Positions 44,246-52,307 of a DNA stretch of 64,000 bases are shown piece by piece. A program made the translations under genes and the position numbers. The stretch spans positions 62,001-126,000 of the forward strand of contig NZ_JBBELO010000039.1 of assembly GCF_037404875.1 (NCBI RefSeq). The letters run 5' to 3'. How positions within the stretch are numbered: the stretch's first letter is position 1; every line of letters starts with the position of its first letter. The DNA comes from Orlajensenia sp037404875 (lineage in GTDB: Bacteria > Actinomycetota > Actinomycetes > Actinomycetales > Microbacteriaceae). The notes under the pieces were generated by a model. That model did not search any database. It was not told the origin of the DNA and saw only the letters and a list, made by a program, of their open reading frames with translations.

Positions 44246-44944
44246 TCATCGTTGCGTCCCGCGCACGATCGCGGCGCGCGTGAGGTTCGCGCGCACCGTC
44301 TCCAGATGGGTCGCGACCTCGATCGCGAGCTCGGCCGCCTTGGCGCGGCTGGCGCTGTCGCGCTTGCGCGCGAGCGTCGCCGTCGCGGTCTCGACGAGAG
44401 CCGCCTCGCGCTCGGCGGCTGCCCGGAAACCGCGCAGGTGCCGCGGCTCGATGCCGACACGGCGCAGTTCGACGAGGCAGCGCAGCACGGTCACGGCATC
44501 CTCGCCGAACACGTCGCCGGCGTTCAGGAGCGAGGCCGAGACCGCCTCGCCGAGCAGGGCGGAACTCGCACCCGCCTCGCTCAGCAGTTCCTCGCGGCTG
44601 AGCCGGCGGGCACTGCCGAGCATGGAGGGCGCCGTGGCGGCGGGCAACGTGGGCACGTGGCCGGCATCGAGTTGCTCGAGATGGCTGCGGATGACCTTGA
44701 GCGGGAGGTACTGGTCGCGCTGCATCGTGAGGATGCGCTCGATGCGCTCCAGGTCGGCGGCGCCGAACTTGCGATAGCCCGACTCCGTGCGGGCCGGCGA
44801 GATGAGGCCCTGCTCCTCGAGGAAGCGCAGCTTGGAGGGGGTCAGGTCAGGGAACTCGGGGCTCAGACGCGCCAGCACCTGTCCGATGCTGAGCAGTTGC
44901 GCCGTGCTCGGCGCGCGTACGGCGGCCGGTGCGCCTGCCATCAC
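44246..44944 (-). CDS. ftsR: FtsR/Rv1828-like MerR regulator
   Basis: 232 residues. The HTH/recognition part reads LSIGQVLARLSPEFPDLTPSKLRFLEEQGLISPARTESGYRKF (about 18-60) and RDQYLPLKVIRSHLEQLD follows; this is close to Rv1828 and corynebacterial FtsR, a MerR regulator that activates ftsZ expression. A C-terminal helical domain (about 115-225) probably dimerises. The GTG at 44944 overlaps the garA stop codon, with ATG as the next codon; either start is possible. Placement after garA matches the mycobacterial order. Confidence 0.88.
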   Translation of the reverse strand: MMAGAPAAVRAPSTAQLLSIGQVLARLSPEFPDLTPSKLRFLEEQGLISPARTESGYRKFGAADLERIERILTMQRDQYLPLKVIRSHLEQLDAGHVPTLPAATAPSMLGSARRLSREELLSEAGASSALLGEAVSASLLNAGDVFGEDAVTVLRCLVELRRVGIEPRHLRGFRAAAEREAALVETATATLARKRDSASRAKAAELAIEVATHLETVRANLTRAAIVRGTQR

Positions 44945-45429
44945 GCTCCGGCGAGGTCGTACCTCGACGAGTAGAAGGTCAGGCGGAACTTGCCCACCTG
45001 CACCTCGGCCCCGTCGCTGAGCATGGCCGTGTCGATGCGCACCCCGTCGAAGTAGGTGCCGTTCAGCGAGCCGAGGTCCTTGACCTCGAAGGCCGTGCCG
45101 TGGCGCAGGAACTGCGCGTGGTGACGTGAGACGGTGACGTCGTCGAGGAAGATGTCGGCGTCGGGATGGCGTCCGGCCGTGGTCACGTCGGAGTCGAGCA
45201 GGAAGCGGGCGCCGGCGTTCGGGCCGCGGCGCACCACGAGCAGCGCAGAGCCGGAGGGCAGTGCCGAGACGGCATCCTCCTCCTCGGCCGTGAGATCGGA
45301 GTCGAGGGCGGAGAGTGCGGCGGCCTGTTCCTGGGTGAACGACAACGTCGTGTCCGTGGAAGGCTCGAACGGCTTCCCGCCGATGCCGTTGGCCGGTTGG
45401 CCGAACAGCGGATTCTCCGACTGACCCAC
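44941..45429 (-). CDS. garA: FHA-domain protein GarA/OdhI
   Basis: 162 residues. The FHA domain contains the canonical GRHPDADIFLDDVTVSRHHAQF and SLNGTYFDG. The N-terminus carries a DTTLSF segment at about 26-31, corresponding to the ETTxF phosphorylation motif of GarA/OdhI. In relatives the unphosphorylated protein inhibits 2-oxoglutarate dehydrogenase and controls glutamate metabolism, and kinases PknB/PknG relieve this. I chose GTG 45429 because AAAGGAAAGGGG lies upstream; the longer in-frame start at 45501 would overlap the neighbouring transferase. It overlaps ftsR by 4 nt. Confidence 0.92.
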   Translation of the reverse strand: MGQSENPLFGQPANGIGGKPFEPSTDTTLSFTQEQAAALSALDSDLTAEEEDAVSALPSGSALLVVRRGPNAGARFLLDSDVTTAGRHPDADIFLDDVTVSRHHAQFLRHGTAFEVKDLGSLNGTYFDGVRIDTAMLSDGAEVQVGKFRLTFYSSRYDLAGA

Positions 45430-45445
45430 GATGCCCCTTTCCTTT

Positions 45446-46054
45446 TCATTCCAGCGTATCGGATCGCGCAGCCGGCGCGAGGTGCGGGAGGCGAATGACA
45501 CGCCCGGTTTCGATCGCGTAGATCACGCCGGCCCACCAGTAGAGGAACGTGCCCCACAACGCGATCGCCCAGCCGACCGGCTCCGCGACGACGGCGGCGG
45601 CCGGGAATGCCACGCCGAGCATGATCACGGGCAGGCCGAGGAAGAGCGCGAAGGTGGCCACCTTGCCGAGCTGGTGCACGGGCAGCGGGCCGAAGCCGTG
45701 CCCGGCGAGCACCATGCCGAGCACGAGCAGGAAGACGTCCCTCCCGACGATGAGGGCGACGAGCCACCACGGGATCAGCTCGCGGGTGGCAAGGCCCAGC
45801 AGCGCAGCGAACAGGTAGAGGCGATCGGCGGCCGGGTCCAGCAGCTGGCCCAGTCGCGAGACCTGGTTCAGGCGCCGGGCGAGGTAGCCGTCGAGGAAGT
45901 CGGTGATGCTCGAGACGACGAGCACGACGAGGGCCGCCACGAAGTCGCCGATGACGAGCAGCATGAGGAAGACCGGCACGAGGGCGAGCCGTATGAAACT
46001 CAGCACGTTGGGCACGGTCAACACGCGAGCGCTGGGCTCCATCTGCGCGGCCAC
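45446..46054 (-). CDS. CDP-alcohol phosphatidyltransferase family protein
   Basis: 202 residues with about six membrane helices. The catalytic signature is DFLDGYLARRLNQVSRLGQLLDPAAD (written in parts: DFLDGYLAR, then RLGQLLDPAAD), matching D(x)2DG(x)2AR(x)8G(x)3D(x)3D. It joins CDP-diacylglycerol to an alcohol such as glycerol phosphate or inositol phosphate at the membrane. It lies upstream of garA as in mycobacteria (pgsA2 position); the acceptor is uncertain. GTG start, 6 nt after a TAGACT -10, with no Shine-Dalgarno: probably leaderless and driven from an overlapping divergent promoter. Confidence 0.9.
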   Translation of the reverse strand: MAAQMEPSARVLTVPNVLSFIRLALVPVFLMLLVIGDFVAALVVLVVSSITDFLDGYLARRLNQVSRLGQLLDPAADRLYLFAALLGLATRELIPWWLVALIVGRDVFLLVLGMVLAGHGFGPLPVHQLGKVATFALFLGLPVIMLGVAFPAAAVVAEPVGWAIALWGTFLYWWAGVIYAIETGRVIRLPHLAPAARSDTLE

Positions 46055-46060
46055 GGGCCG

Positions 46061-46070
46061 AGTCTACAAT
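46061..46070. promoter_or_regulatory. Overlapping divergent leaderless -10 elements
   Basis: The sequence AGTCTACAAT contains TAGACT on the minus strand (46066-46061) and TACAAT on plus (46065-46070); they share two base pairs. The minus GTG (46054) lies 6 nt and the plus ATG (46078) 7 nt beyond them, and neither start has a Shine-Dalgarno. Only one polymerase can occupy this site at a time. Confidence 0.6.
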
Positions 46071-46077
46071 GCGAGAC

Positions 46078-46911
46078 ATGAACCCCCTCGTGCTCTGCCT
46101 CTGGATCTGCGGGGCACTCGTCGCAGCCACCTGGCTCGCCTCCCTCCTCACGCGCGAGTACTCGTGGGTGGACCGCATCTGGTCACTCGCGCCGATCGCC
46201 TACGTCTGGGTGTTCGCGGCGGCCAGCGGATTCTCCGACCCGCGCCTGCTGATCATGGCCGTGCTGGTCACGCTGTGGGGTACGCGGCTCACGTTCAACT
46301 TCGCGCGCAAGGGCGGCTACGCCCCGGGCGGCGAGGACTACCGCTGGGCCGTACTGCGTAGCCGGATGTCGCCGGCGGCATTCCAGGCCTTCAACTTCTT
46401 CTTCATCGCCCTCTACCAGAACGCCCTCATCCTGGGCATCTGCCTGCCCGCCTGGACGGTCTACGACAACGGCGGTGCGGCGCTGAACGGCTGGGACATC
46501 GTGCTCGCCGTGCTGTTCCTGCTCTTCCTCGCCGGCGAGACGGCGGCCAACCAGCAGCAGTGGAACTTCCACCAGTGGAAGAAGCGGGAACTCGCGGCCG
46601 GCCGCACCGTGTCACCCGGCTTCCTCACCCGGGGTCTGTTCCGCTTCTCGCGGCATCCCAACTTCTTCTTCGAGCAGGCGCAATGGTGGGTGTTCTTCCT
46701 CTTCGCCGTCACGGCGACCGGCCAGCTGCTGCACTGGAGTCTGCTCGCCCCCGTGCTGCTCACGCTGCTGTTCGTGGGATCGACCGTCTTCACCGAGTCA
46801 CTCTCGCGGGCACGGCATCCGGAGTACGCGGACTACCAGGCCGCCACATCACCCGTCATCCCGTGGTTCCCGCGCAAGCACGCCGATCCGACACCGGCGA
46901 CGACCGGCTGA
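46078..46911 (+). CDS. DUF1295 family membrane protein
   Basis: 277 residues with about seven hydrophobic helices. It has the steroid 5-alpha-reductase-like/DUF1295 signature, with RKGGYAPGGEDYRWAVLR and the C-terminal HPNFFFEQAQWWVFFL, and AADYQAATS-type end (HPEYADYQAATSPVIPWFPRK). The family is annotated as possible reductases or fatty-acid-modifying membrane proteins; the substrate is unknown. I chose ATG 46078 rather than 46069 because the earlier ATG is inside the -10 hexamer. It ends almost touching the NUDIX gene, which converges. Confidence 0.85.
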   Translation: MNPLVLCLWICGALVAATWLASLLTREYSWVDRIWSLAPIAYVWVFAAASGFSDPRLLIMAVLVTLWGTRLTFNFARKGGYAPGGEDYRWAVLRSRMSPAAFQAFNFFFIALYQNALILGICLPAWTVYDNGGAALNGWDIVLAVLFLLFLAGETAANQQQWNFHQWKKRELAAGRTVSPGFLTRGLFRFSRHPNFFFEQAQWWVFFLFAVTATGQLLHWSLLAPVLLTLLFVGSTVFTESLSRARHPEYADYQAATSPVIPWFPRKHADPTPATTG

Positions 46912-46913
46912 AC

Positions 46914-47366
46914 TCAGGCCGTCGGCAGCAGCGCCCGCAGGCCCGGCCAGCTCGCCGCGAATCCGGGGTGAAGCTCGAGGGCGTCGAGCTCGTCGACGGG
47001 GACCCAGCGCACGGCGATGCTCTCGGGATCGTTGATGACGGGCTCGAAGGCACGCACGGCCCGGGCGATCACCGTCGTGTACGACCAGAACCCCACGTCG
47101 AAGACCGAGGTGGTGAGCACCTCGAGGTCGCCGGCGCGTACGCCCGCCTCCTCCTGGGCCTCCCGCAGGGCGCCGTCGACCGCGCTCTCGCCCTCGAGGC
47201 GGGCCCCGCCAGGCAGGCCCCAGGTTCCGCCGAAATGACTCCACGCGGCCCGATGCTGCATGAGGACTCCGGCGACGGGATCCCACGCCAGCAGCCCGGC
47301 CGCACCGAATCGCCCCCAGTAGCGGGCGCCGTCCGGCCCCTCGACCCAGGCGTCTCCGCTGCGCAT
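46914..47366 (-). CDS. NUDIX hydrolase
   Basis: 150 residues. The Nudix box is GGARLEGESAVDGALREAQEEAGV (read as GARLEGESAVDGALREAQEE), fitting Gx5Ex7REuxEExGu. It hydrolyses a nucleoside diphosphate linked to another moiety; the substrate is not predictable. GGGGGAG lies 5 nt before the ATG at 47366. A short upstream in-frame GTG (47390) would add eight residues. The convergent DUF1295 gene ends 3 nt from its stop. Confidence 0.87.
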   Translation of the reverse strand: MRSGDAWVEGPDGARYWGRFGAAGLLAWDPVAGVLMQHRAAWSHFGGTWGLPGGARLEGESAVDGALREAQEEAGVRAGDLEVLTTSVFDVGFWSYTTVIARAVRAFEPVINDPESIAVRWVPVDELDALELHPGFAASWPGLRALLPTA

Positions 47367-47406
47367 GCTCACTCCCCCAGCATGCCCCACGGCCAGCCGT
47401 GAGGCG

Positions 47407-47919
47407 TTACCGATCGTCGTGAACCGTCACGGCATCCGCCATGGCCGAGAGGAAGCGCCCGACGATCACGCGCTCATCGGGGGTGAGGGTCTCAGCGACC
47501 TCCAGCATGCGCCGGTGCATCGGTCCGAGCCTCTTGCGCACCTCTTCGTGGGAGCTGTCGGTCGTGGTCAGCACGAGCGCGCGCCCGTCGCTCGGATGCG
47601 GCTGGCGGCGCAGGTGCCCCGATGCCACGAGGCGCGTGACGAGCTTCGCGGTCGCCGCCGTCGAGATGGCGAGGTGCCGGGCCAGGTCGGTCGGTCCGAC
47701 GGAGGTGCCGTTCTTCTCCGCGGCGATGATGAAGCGCAGGGCGGCGAGGTCGGTCTCCCCCATGTCCATGTCGCCCTGGGTGCGCACCCGCATCAAACGG
47801 TCCGCGGCCCGGAACCGGCGCATCGCCTCGAGAACGGTGATCGCAGCGGTGGTCTCGCCGTCCTCGACGTCGTACCAGTACGCCACACCCTCATCGCGTG
47901 CGTCGGTTCCCGTGGACAT
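47407..47919 (-). CDS. crtR: MarR family regulator of carotenoid genes (CrtR-like)
   Basis: 170 residues. The winged helix reads GPTDLARHLAISTAATAKLVTRLVASGHLRRQPHPSDGRALVLTTT, standard for MarR. It is divergent from idi and the crt operon with a 55-nt shared promoter region that contains a palindrome, exactly the CrtR arrangement of corynebacteria, where the regulator represses carotenoid genes and geranylgeranyl diphosphate relieves it. Name and ligand are by synteny. TAGCAT lies 6 nt before the ATG and there is no Shine-Dalgarno, so its mRNA is likely leaderless. Confidence 0.85.
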   Translation of the reverse strand: MSTGTDARDEGVAYWYDVEDGETTAAITVLEAMRRFRAADRLMRVRTQGDMDMGETDLAALRFIIAAEKNGTSVGPTDLARHLAISTAATAKLVTRLVASGHLRRQPHPSDGRALVLTTTDSSHEEVRKRLGPMHRRMLEVAETLTPDERVIVGRFLSAMADAVTVHDDR

Positions 47920-47925
47920 GAGAAC

Positions 47926-47931
47926 ATGCTA
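47926..47931 (-). promoter_or_regulatory. Probable leaderless -10 element of crtR
   Basis: TAGCAT on the minus strand, followed by six nucleotides and the ATG at 47919. Confidence 0.5.
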
Positions 47932-47942
47932 ACGTCGATCTG

Positions 47943-47957
47943 GCTAACTGAGTTAGC
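47943..47957. promoter_or_regulatory. Palindromic operator between crtR and idi
   Basis: GCTAACT-G-AGTTAGC is a perfect 15-bp palindrome (7 bp each side of a central G). It sits 24-38 nt upstream of the crtR start and 18-32 nt before the idi ATG. A partial GCTAAC copy at 47929-47934 overlaps the crtR -10. It is well placed for a MarR repressor to block both promoters. Confidence 0.75.
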
Positions 47958-47974
47958 TAATTGTGGAGGAATGC

Positions 47975-48523
47975 ATGACGCTGTTGCCGACGGAGCACCC
48001 AGTGGACGATGAGATCGTTCTCGTCGACCTCGACGGAGCGCCGGTCGGCACCGCCATGAAGGCCGAGGCCCACGGTCCGGATACCGCCCTCCACCTCGCC
48101 TTCTCGTGCTACGTGGTCGACAGGGACGGCCGCCTGCTCGTCACGCGGCGTGCGCTGGCGAAACGCACCTGGCCCGGTGTGTGGACGAACTCGTTCTGCG
48201 GGCACCCCCGTCCGGCCGAGCCGCTCCTGAGCGCCGTGCACCGGCGCGCCGACGCCGAACTCGGCATCCGGGTGCGCGACGTGCAGCTCGTGCTGCCCCT
48301 CTTCCGCTACCGCGCAACGGATGCCGGCGGCACGGTCGAGAACGAGATCTGCCCGGTCTACATCGCCGTCACCGACGACGCGCCCGACCCCGATCCCCGC
48401 GAGGTGGCCGAGTTCACCTGGGTGAGCCCGGCGGCGCTCGTCGACGCCGTCGAGGCGACCCCGTGGGCGTTCAGCCCGTGGATGGTGCTGCAACTGGGCG
48501 AGCTGGAACGCTTCCATGCCTGA
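47975..48523 (+). CDS. idi: Isopentenyl-diphosphate delta-isomerase, type I
   Basis: 182 residues of the type 1, Nudix-fold isomerase. Catalytic cysteine is in NSFCGHPRP, and the glutamate motif is GGTVENEICPVY; the Nudix-like loop is AVHRRADAELGI. It interconverts IPP and DMAPP and feeds carotenoid synthesis. GGAGGA precedes the ATG by 4 nt (an upstream GTG at 47963 lies inside this site). It is the first gene of the crt operon and overlaps crtE by 8 nt, so isomerase and prenyl transferase are translationally linked. Confidence 0.95.
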   Translation: MTLLPTEHPVDDEIVLVDLDGAPVGTAMKAEAHGPDTALHLAFSCYVVDRDGRLLVTRRALAKRTWPGVWTNSFCGHPRPAEPLLSAVHRRADAELGIRVRDVQLVLPLFRYRATDAGGTVENEICPVYIAVTDDAPDPDPREVAEFTWVSPAALVDAVEATPWAFSPWMVLQLGELERFHA

Positions 48524-49556
48524 GATCGCCATCGACGCGGTGCAGCTCCGGCTCGACCGGATCTTCGCCGAGGCGCTCGAGCGCGCCGACGCCTTCGGGC
48601 CGGACTACGTCGAACTCTGGCGCCGGCTCGAGGCGGCGAGTACGGGCGGAAAGCGCGCACGGCCGGCACTCGTTCTCGCCGCCTACGAGGCCTTCGGTGG
48701 CGCGGACCCCGAGGCGGCGACGGCTCTCGCGGCGGCGTTCGAGCTGCTGCACACCGCCTTCCTCATCCACGACGACATCATCGACGGCGACGAGTTCCGG
48801 CGGGGTGCTCCCAACGTCGCCGGCGCGTTCGCGACGCGGGCACGTGCCCGCGGCGTCGAATCGGGCCGGGCGCGGGAATGGGGAACCGCCGCAGCACTGC
48901 TCGCCGGCGACCTCGCCCTGAGCCTCGCCCACCGCCTCGTTGCCTCCCTCGACGTGCCCGCCGAGGTGCGCATGCGGCTGCTCGAGATCATCGACCGTGC
49001 CGTCTTCGTCTCGGCTGCGGGCGAACTCGCGGATGTCGCCGGAGCGATCAACACGCCACCCCTGTCGGAGGTCATCGCGACGCTCGAGCGCAAGACGGCC
49101 GTCTACTCCTGCGAGGCGCCCCTCCAGGCGGGCGCCGTGCTCGCCGGCGCCGGCGAGCGGGAGATCTCCGCGCTCGGCCGATTCGGCCGCTTCGCCGGTA
49201 TCGCCTTCCAACTCACGGACGACCTCCTCGGCGTATTCGGCGACGGTGCGGTGACCGGCAAGAGCGTTCTGGCCGACCTGCGTGCCGGCAAGGCGACCAC
49301 CCTGCTCGCGCATGCGGCGACCACGGACTCCTGGGCGGCGATCAGCGCGCTCATCGGCGACCCCTCGCTGGAGGAGGACGCGGCGGCCGTCGTGCGCGAA
49401 CACCTGCACCTCTGCGGCGCCGACGCCGAGACGCAGCGACTGGCTGAGCAGTACGCCGCTCTCGCGGTCGCCGAACTCGCCGCATCCGAGCTGCCGGAGA
49501 CCCTCGCCGATGAGCTGGCCGAGTTCGCCTCGTCCGCGGTGAGCAGGGCGCGATGA
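48516..49556 (+). CDS. crtE: Geranylgeranyl diphosphate synthase
   Basis: 346 residues. First aspartate motif HDDIIDGDEFRRG at about 88-100, second FQLTDDLLGVFGDGAVTGKS at about 230-249, and GGKRARPALVLAA near the N-terminus. It makes the C20 precursor of carotenoids; the CrtE assignment rests on its place between idi and crtB. It is a paralogue of the polyprenyl synthase at 27395. Stop codon overlaps crtB as ATGA. Confidence 0.93.
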   Translation: MPEIAIDAVQLRLDRIFAEALERADAFGPDYVELWRRLEAASTGGKRARPALVLAAYEAFGGADPEAATALAAAFELLHTAFLIHDDIIDGDEFRRGAPNVAGAFATRARARGVESGRAREWGTAAALLAGDLALSLAHRLVASLDVPAEVRMRLLEIIDRAVFVSAAGELADVAGAINTPPLSEVIATLERKTAVYSCEAPLQAGAVLAGAGEREISALGRFGRFAGIAFQLTDDLLGVFGDGAVTGKSVLADLRAGKATTLLAHAATTDSWAAISALIGDPSLEEDAAAVVREHLHLCGADAETQRLAEQYAALAVAELAASELPETLADELAEFASSAVSRAR

Positions 49557-50419
49557 CCGACTCCCTCTATACGGCCGCAGCCCACGCGAGCGCGGCGGCC
49601 GTCATCGCGCATTACTCCACGTCGTTCGGAACCTCGACGCGCCTGCTCGCCCCCGAGTTGCGCACCCCCATCCGTTCCATCTACGCCCTCGTACGGGTCG
49701 CGGATGAAGTGGTCGACGGATCGGCGGCCCAGGCGGGGCTCAGCCTCGCGGAGCAGAGGCGCCAGCTGGATGACCTCGAGAACGAGACCGTCCGGGCCCT
49801 GGACTGCGGCTTCAGCACCAACCTGATCGTGCACGCCTTCGCCGACGTCGGGCGCCGCTACGGCATCTCCCCGAGCCTGACCGCCCCGTTCTTCGCCTCC
49901 ATGCGTCGAGACCTGGACTCGGCCCCACTGGCCGACGGGGAGTTGGGCAGCTACATCCACGGCTCCGCAGAGGTCGTCGGCCTGATGTGCCTGCGGGTCT
50001 TCGTGGCCGGCGTGAGCTATTCGCCCGAACAGCACCGCGTGCTCGAAGCCGGCGCGACCCGTCTCGGCGCCGCGTTCCAGAAGGTGAACTTCCTGCGCGA
50101 CCTCGCGGCCGACGCCGGCCAGCTGGGTCGCAACTACCTGCCCGGCGTTCAGGGCGCCGCGCTCACGGAGACCACCAAGAACGCCCTGCTCGATGACATC
50201 GACGACGACCTGCTCGCCGCCGAGGAGGCGATCACCCTGCTTCCGCGCGGGAGCAGGGTCGCCGTCGCCACGGCCGCCCGGCTGTTCGCGCGGCTGGCCG
50301 AGAAGCTGCGCCGCACGCCGGCCGAGCGGCTCATGGTCACGCGCGTGCGCGTGACGGATGCGGCCAAGCTCGGCATCGCGGCGCGCACCGCGCTCAGCTC
50401 GGGAGGACGACGACCGTGA
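49553..50419 (+). CDS. crtB: Phytoene synthase
   Basis: 288 residues, squalene/phytoene synthase family. Conserved stretches: SIYALVRVADEVVDGS (first Asp motif, about 45-60), and the second Asp region GAAFQKVNFLRDLAADAGQLGRNYLP (about 175-200). It condenses two molecules of GGPP into phytoene (C40). ATG overlaps the crtE stop codon, and its own stop overlaps crtI by 4 nt (GTGA), consistent with an operon. Confidence 0.95.
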   Translation: MTDSLYTAAAHASAAAVIAHYSTSFGTSTRLLAPELRTPIRSIYALVRVADEVVDGSAAQAGLSLAEQRRQLDDLENETVRALDCGFSTNLIVHAFADVGRRYGISPSLTAPFFASMRRDLDSAPLADGELGSYIHGSAEVVGLMCLRVFVAGVSYSPEQHRVLEAGATRLGAAFQKVNFLRDLAADAGQLGRNYLPGVQGAALTETTKNALLDDIDDDLLAAEEAITLLPRGSRVAVATAARLFARLAEKLRRTPAERLMVTRVRVTDAAKLGIAARTALSSGGRRP

Positions 50420-51987
50420 CGCGCACCGTGATCATCGGCGGCGGCATCGCCGGCCTCGCGACGGCGGCACTGCTGGCCCGTGAGGGCAGGCAGGTCACGC
50501 TCCTCGAGGCGAACGCCACGCTGGGCGGACGCGCCGGCCTGTGGGAGAGCGCGGGCTTCCGCTTCGACACCGGGCCATCGTGGTACCTCATGCCCGAGGT
50601 CTTCGACCACTTCTACCGCCTGCTCGGAACGAGCGCCGCCGAGCAGCTGGACCTGCGCACCCTCGATCCGGGCTACCGGCTCTACTTCGAGGGCACGTCG
50701 CAGCCGGTCGACGTCGCGGCGTCGCGCGAGGCCAACATCCGTCTCTTCGAGAGCATCGAGCCTGGGGCCGGTGCAGCGCTGGAGCGCTACCTGCGCTCTG
50801 CGGAGGGCGCGTACCGTGATGCCGTGGAGCGATTCCTCTATACAGACTTCTCGTCGCTCGCGGCGATCCGCTCCCCCGGGCTGGGCGCACGCGTACCCGC
50901 CCTGCTGCGGCTGCTCACCCAGAGCCTCGACACGTACGTCTCCCGGCGCTTCCGCGATCGCCGACTGCGCCAGATCCTCGGCTACCCCGCGGTCTTCCTC
51001 GGCTCATCGCCCTTCGACGCCCCGGCGCTCTACCACCTGATGAGCCACCTCGACCTCGCCGACGGCGTGCGCTATCCGCAGGGCGGGTTCCGCACCCTGA
51101 TCGACTCCATCGCCCGCCTCGCTCGCGAGAACGGTGCGCTCCTCCTCACGGGCGCGCGGGTGCGCGCCATCACCACGACCTCCGAGTCGCCGGTCTCGGT
51201 GACCGGGGTGCAGGTCGAGATCGACGGAAGCCTGCAGCAGATCGCCGCCGACGAGGTCGTCTCGTGCGCCGACCTGCACCACACCGAGACCGAACTGCTT
51301 CCCGCGGCCCAGCGCACCTATCCGGAACGGTGGTGGAGACGGCGCAACCCCGGGCCCGGTGCCGTGCTCGTCATGCTCGGAGTGCGCGGGCGGCTGCCGC
51401 AGCTGGCGCACCACACCCTCGTCTTCACCGCGGACTGGCGCACGAACTTCGCTCGCATCTTCGGCGCCCGGCCGGGCGTGCCCGAGCCGGCCTCGTTCTA
51501 CGTCTCGATGCCGAGCGCGACCGATCCCAGCGTGGCACCCGCCGACCACGAGAGCCTCTTCCTGCTCATCCCGGTGCCGGCCGATCCCTCGATCGGCGCC
51601 GGCGGGCTCGAGGGCGACGGCGACGCCGCGGTCGAGTCCGCGGCCGATGCCGCGATCGACCGGTTGGCGCAGTGGGCCGGCATCCCCGATCTGCGGGAAC
51701 GCATCGTGCTGCGGCGCACCGTGGGACCGGCCGACTTCGCGAGCGACCTGAACGCGTGGCAGGGCGGCGCCCTCGGTCCCGCCCACACCCTGCGCCAGAG
51801 CGCGTTCCTCCGCGGGTCCAACCGCTCGCACCGGGTACGTGGCCTCAGCTACGCCGGCGGAACGACCATTCCCGGAGTGGGACTGCCGATGTGCCTCATC
51901 AGCGCAGAGCTGCAACTGAAGCGGGTGCGCGGCGAGGTCGCACCCGGTCCCGTCGCCGTCGCGGATGCCGTGGCGGCGGAGAGCTGA
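50416..51987 (+). CDS. crtI: Phytoene desaturase
   Basis: 523 residues. N-terminal FAD-binding Rossmann motif VIIGGGIAGLATAALLAREG, followed by GGRAGLWESAGFRFDTGPSWYLMP, typical of CrtI. The C-terminal CrtI-type FAD segment is YAGGTTIPGVGLPMCL. It desaturates phytoene stepwise to lycopene. Full length. GTG start overlapping crtB, and the stop codon overlaps the crtYe ATG as TGATG. Confidence 0.95.
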   Translation: MTRTVIIGGGIAGLATAALLAREGRQVTLLEANATLGGRAGLWESAGFRFDTGPSWYLMPEVFDHFYRLLGTSAAEQLDLRTLDPGYRLYFEGTSQPVDVAASREANIRLFESIEPGAGAALERYLRSAEGAYRDAVERFLYTDFSSLAAIRSPGLGARVPALLRLLTQSLDTYVSRRFRDRRLRQILGYPAVFLGSSPFDAPALYHLMSHLDLADGVRYPQGGFRTLIDSIARLARENGALLLTGARVRAITTTSESPVSVTGVQVEIDGSLQQIAADEVVSCADLHHTETELLPAAQRTYPERWWRRRNPGPGAVLVMLGVRGRLPQLAHHTLVFTADWRTNFARIFGARPGVPEPASFYVSMPSATDPSVAPADHESLFLLIPVPADPSIGAGGLEGDGDAAVESAADAAIDRLAQWAGIPDLRERIVLRRTVGPADFASDLNAWQGGALGPAHTLRQSAFLRGSNRSHRVRGLSYAGGTTIPGVGLPMCLISAELQLKRVRGEVAPGPVAVADAVAAES

Positions 51988-52307
51988 TGGGTGCGGCCTA
52001 CCTCGGGGCACTGCTGCTCTCCATAGCGGGGATGGTCGTGCTCGATGCGCGCTTCCGGCTGTTCTTCTGGCGCTCCCCCTGGCGGGCGGCGGCCGTGCTC
52101 GCCATCGGGGTCGCCTTCCTGCTCCTCTGGGACCTCGCGGGAATCGCGCTTGGGCTCTTCCTCGTGGGCGATTCGCCCTTCCTGACCGGCCTCATGTTGG
52201 CCCCCGAGCTGACGCTCGAGGAGCCGTTCTTCCTCGTGCTGCTGTGCTACCTGACCATGAACGCGATCGCCCTGACCGAATCCCTGATGAAACGGCGTCG
52301 CGCATGA
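51987..52307 (+). CDS. crtYe: C50 carotenoid cyclase subunit (CrtYe-like)
   Basis: 106 residues, very hydrophobic with three membrane helices. It contains the small-cyclase-subunit motif (LEEPFFLVLLCYLTMNAIA) near the C-terminus, matching one half of the heterodimeric lycopene/flavuxanthin cyclases found in actinobacteria. The ATG shares its A with the crtI stop codon. It acts only together with crtYf, next door. Whether the end rings are epsilon or gamma cannot be told from sequence. It is too short to be recognised as an isolated frame without its context. Confidence 0.85.
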   Translation: MGAAYLGALLLSIAGMVVLDARFRLFFWRSPWRAAAVLAIGVAFLLLWDLAGIALGLFLVGDSPFLTGLMLAPELTLEEPFFLVLLCYLTMNAIALTESLMKRRRA

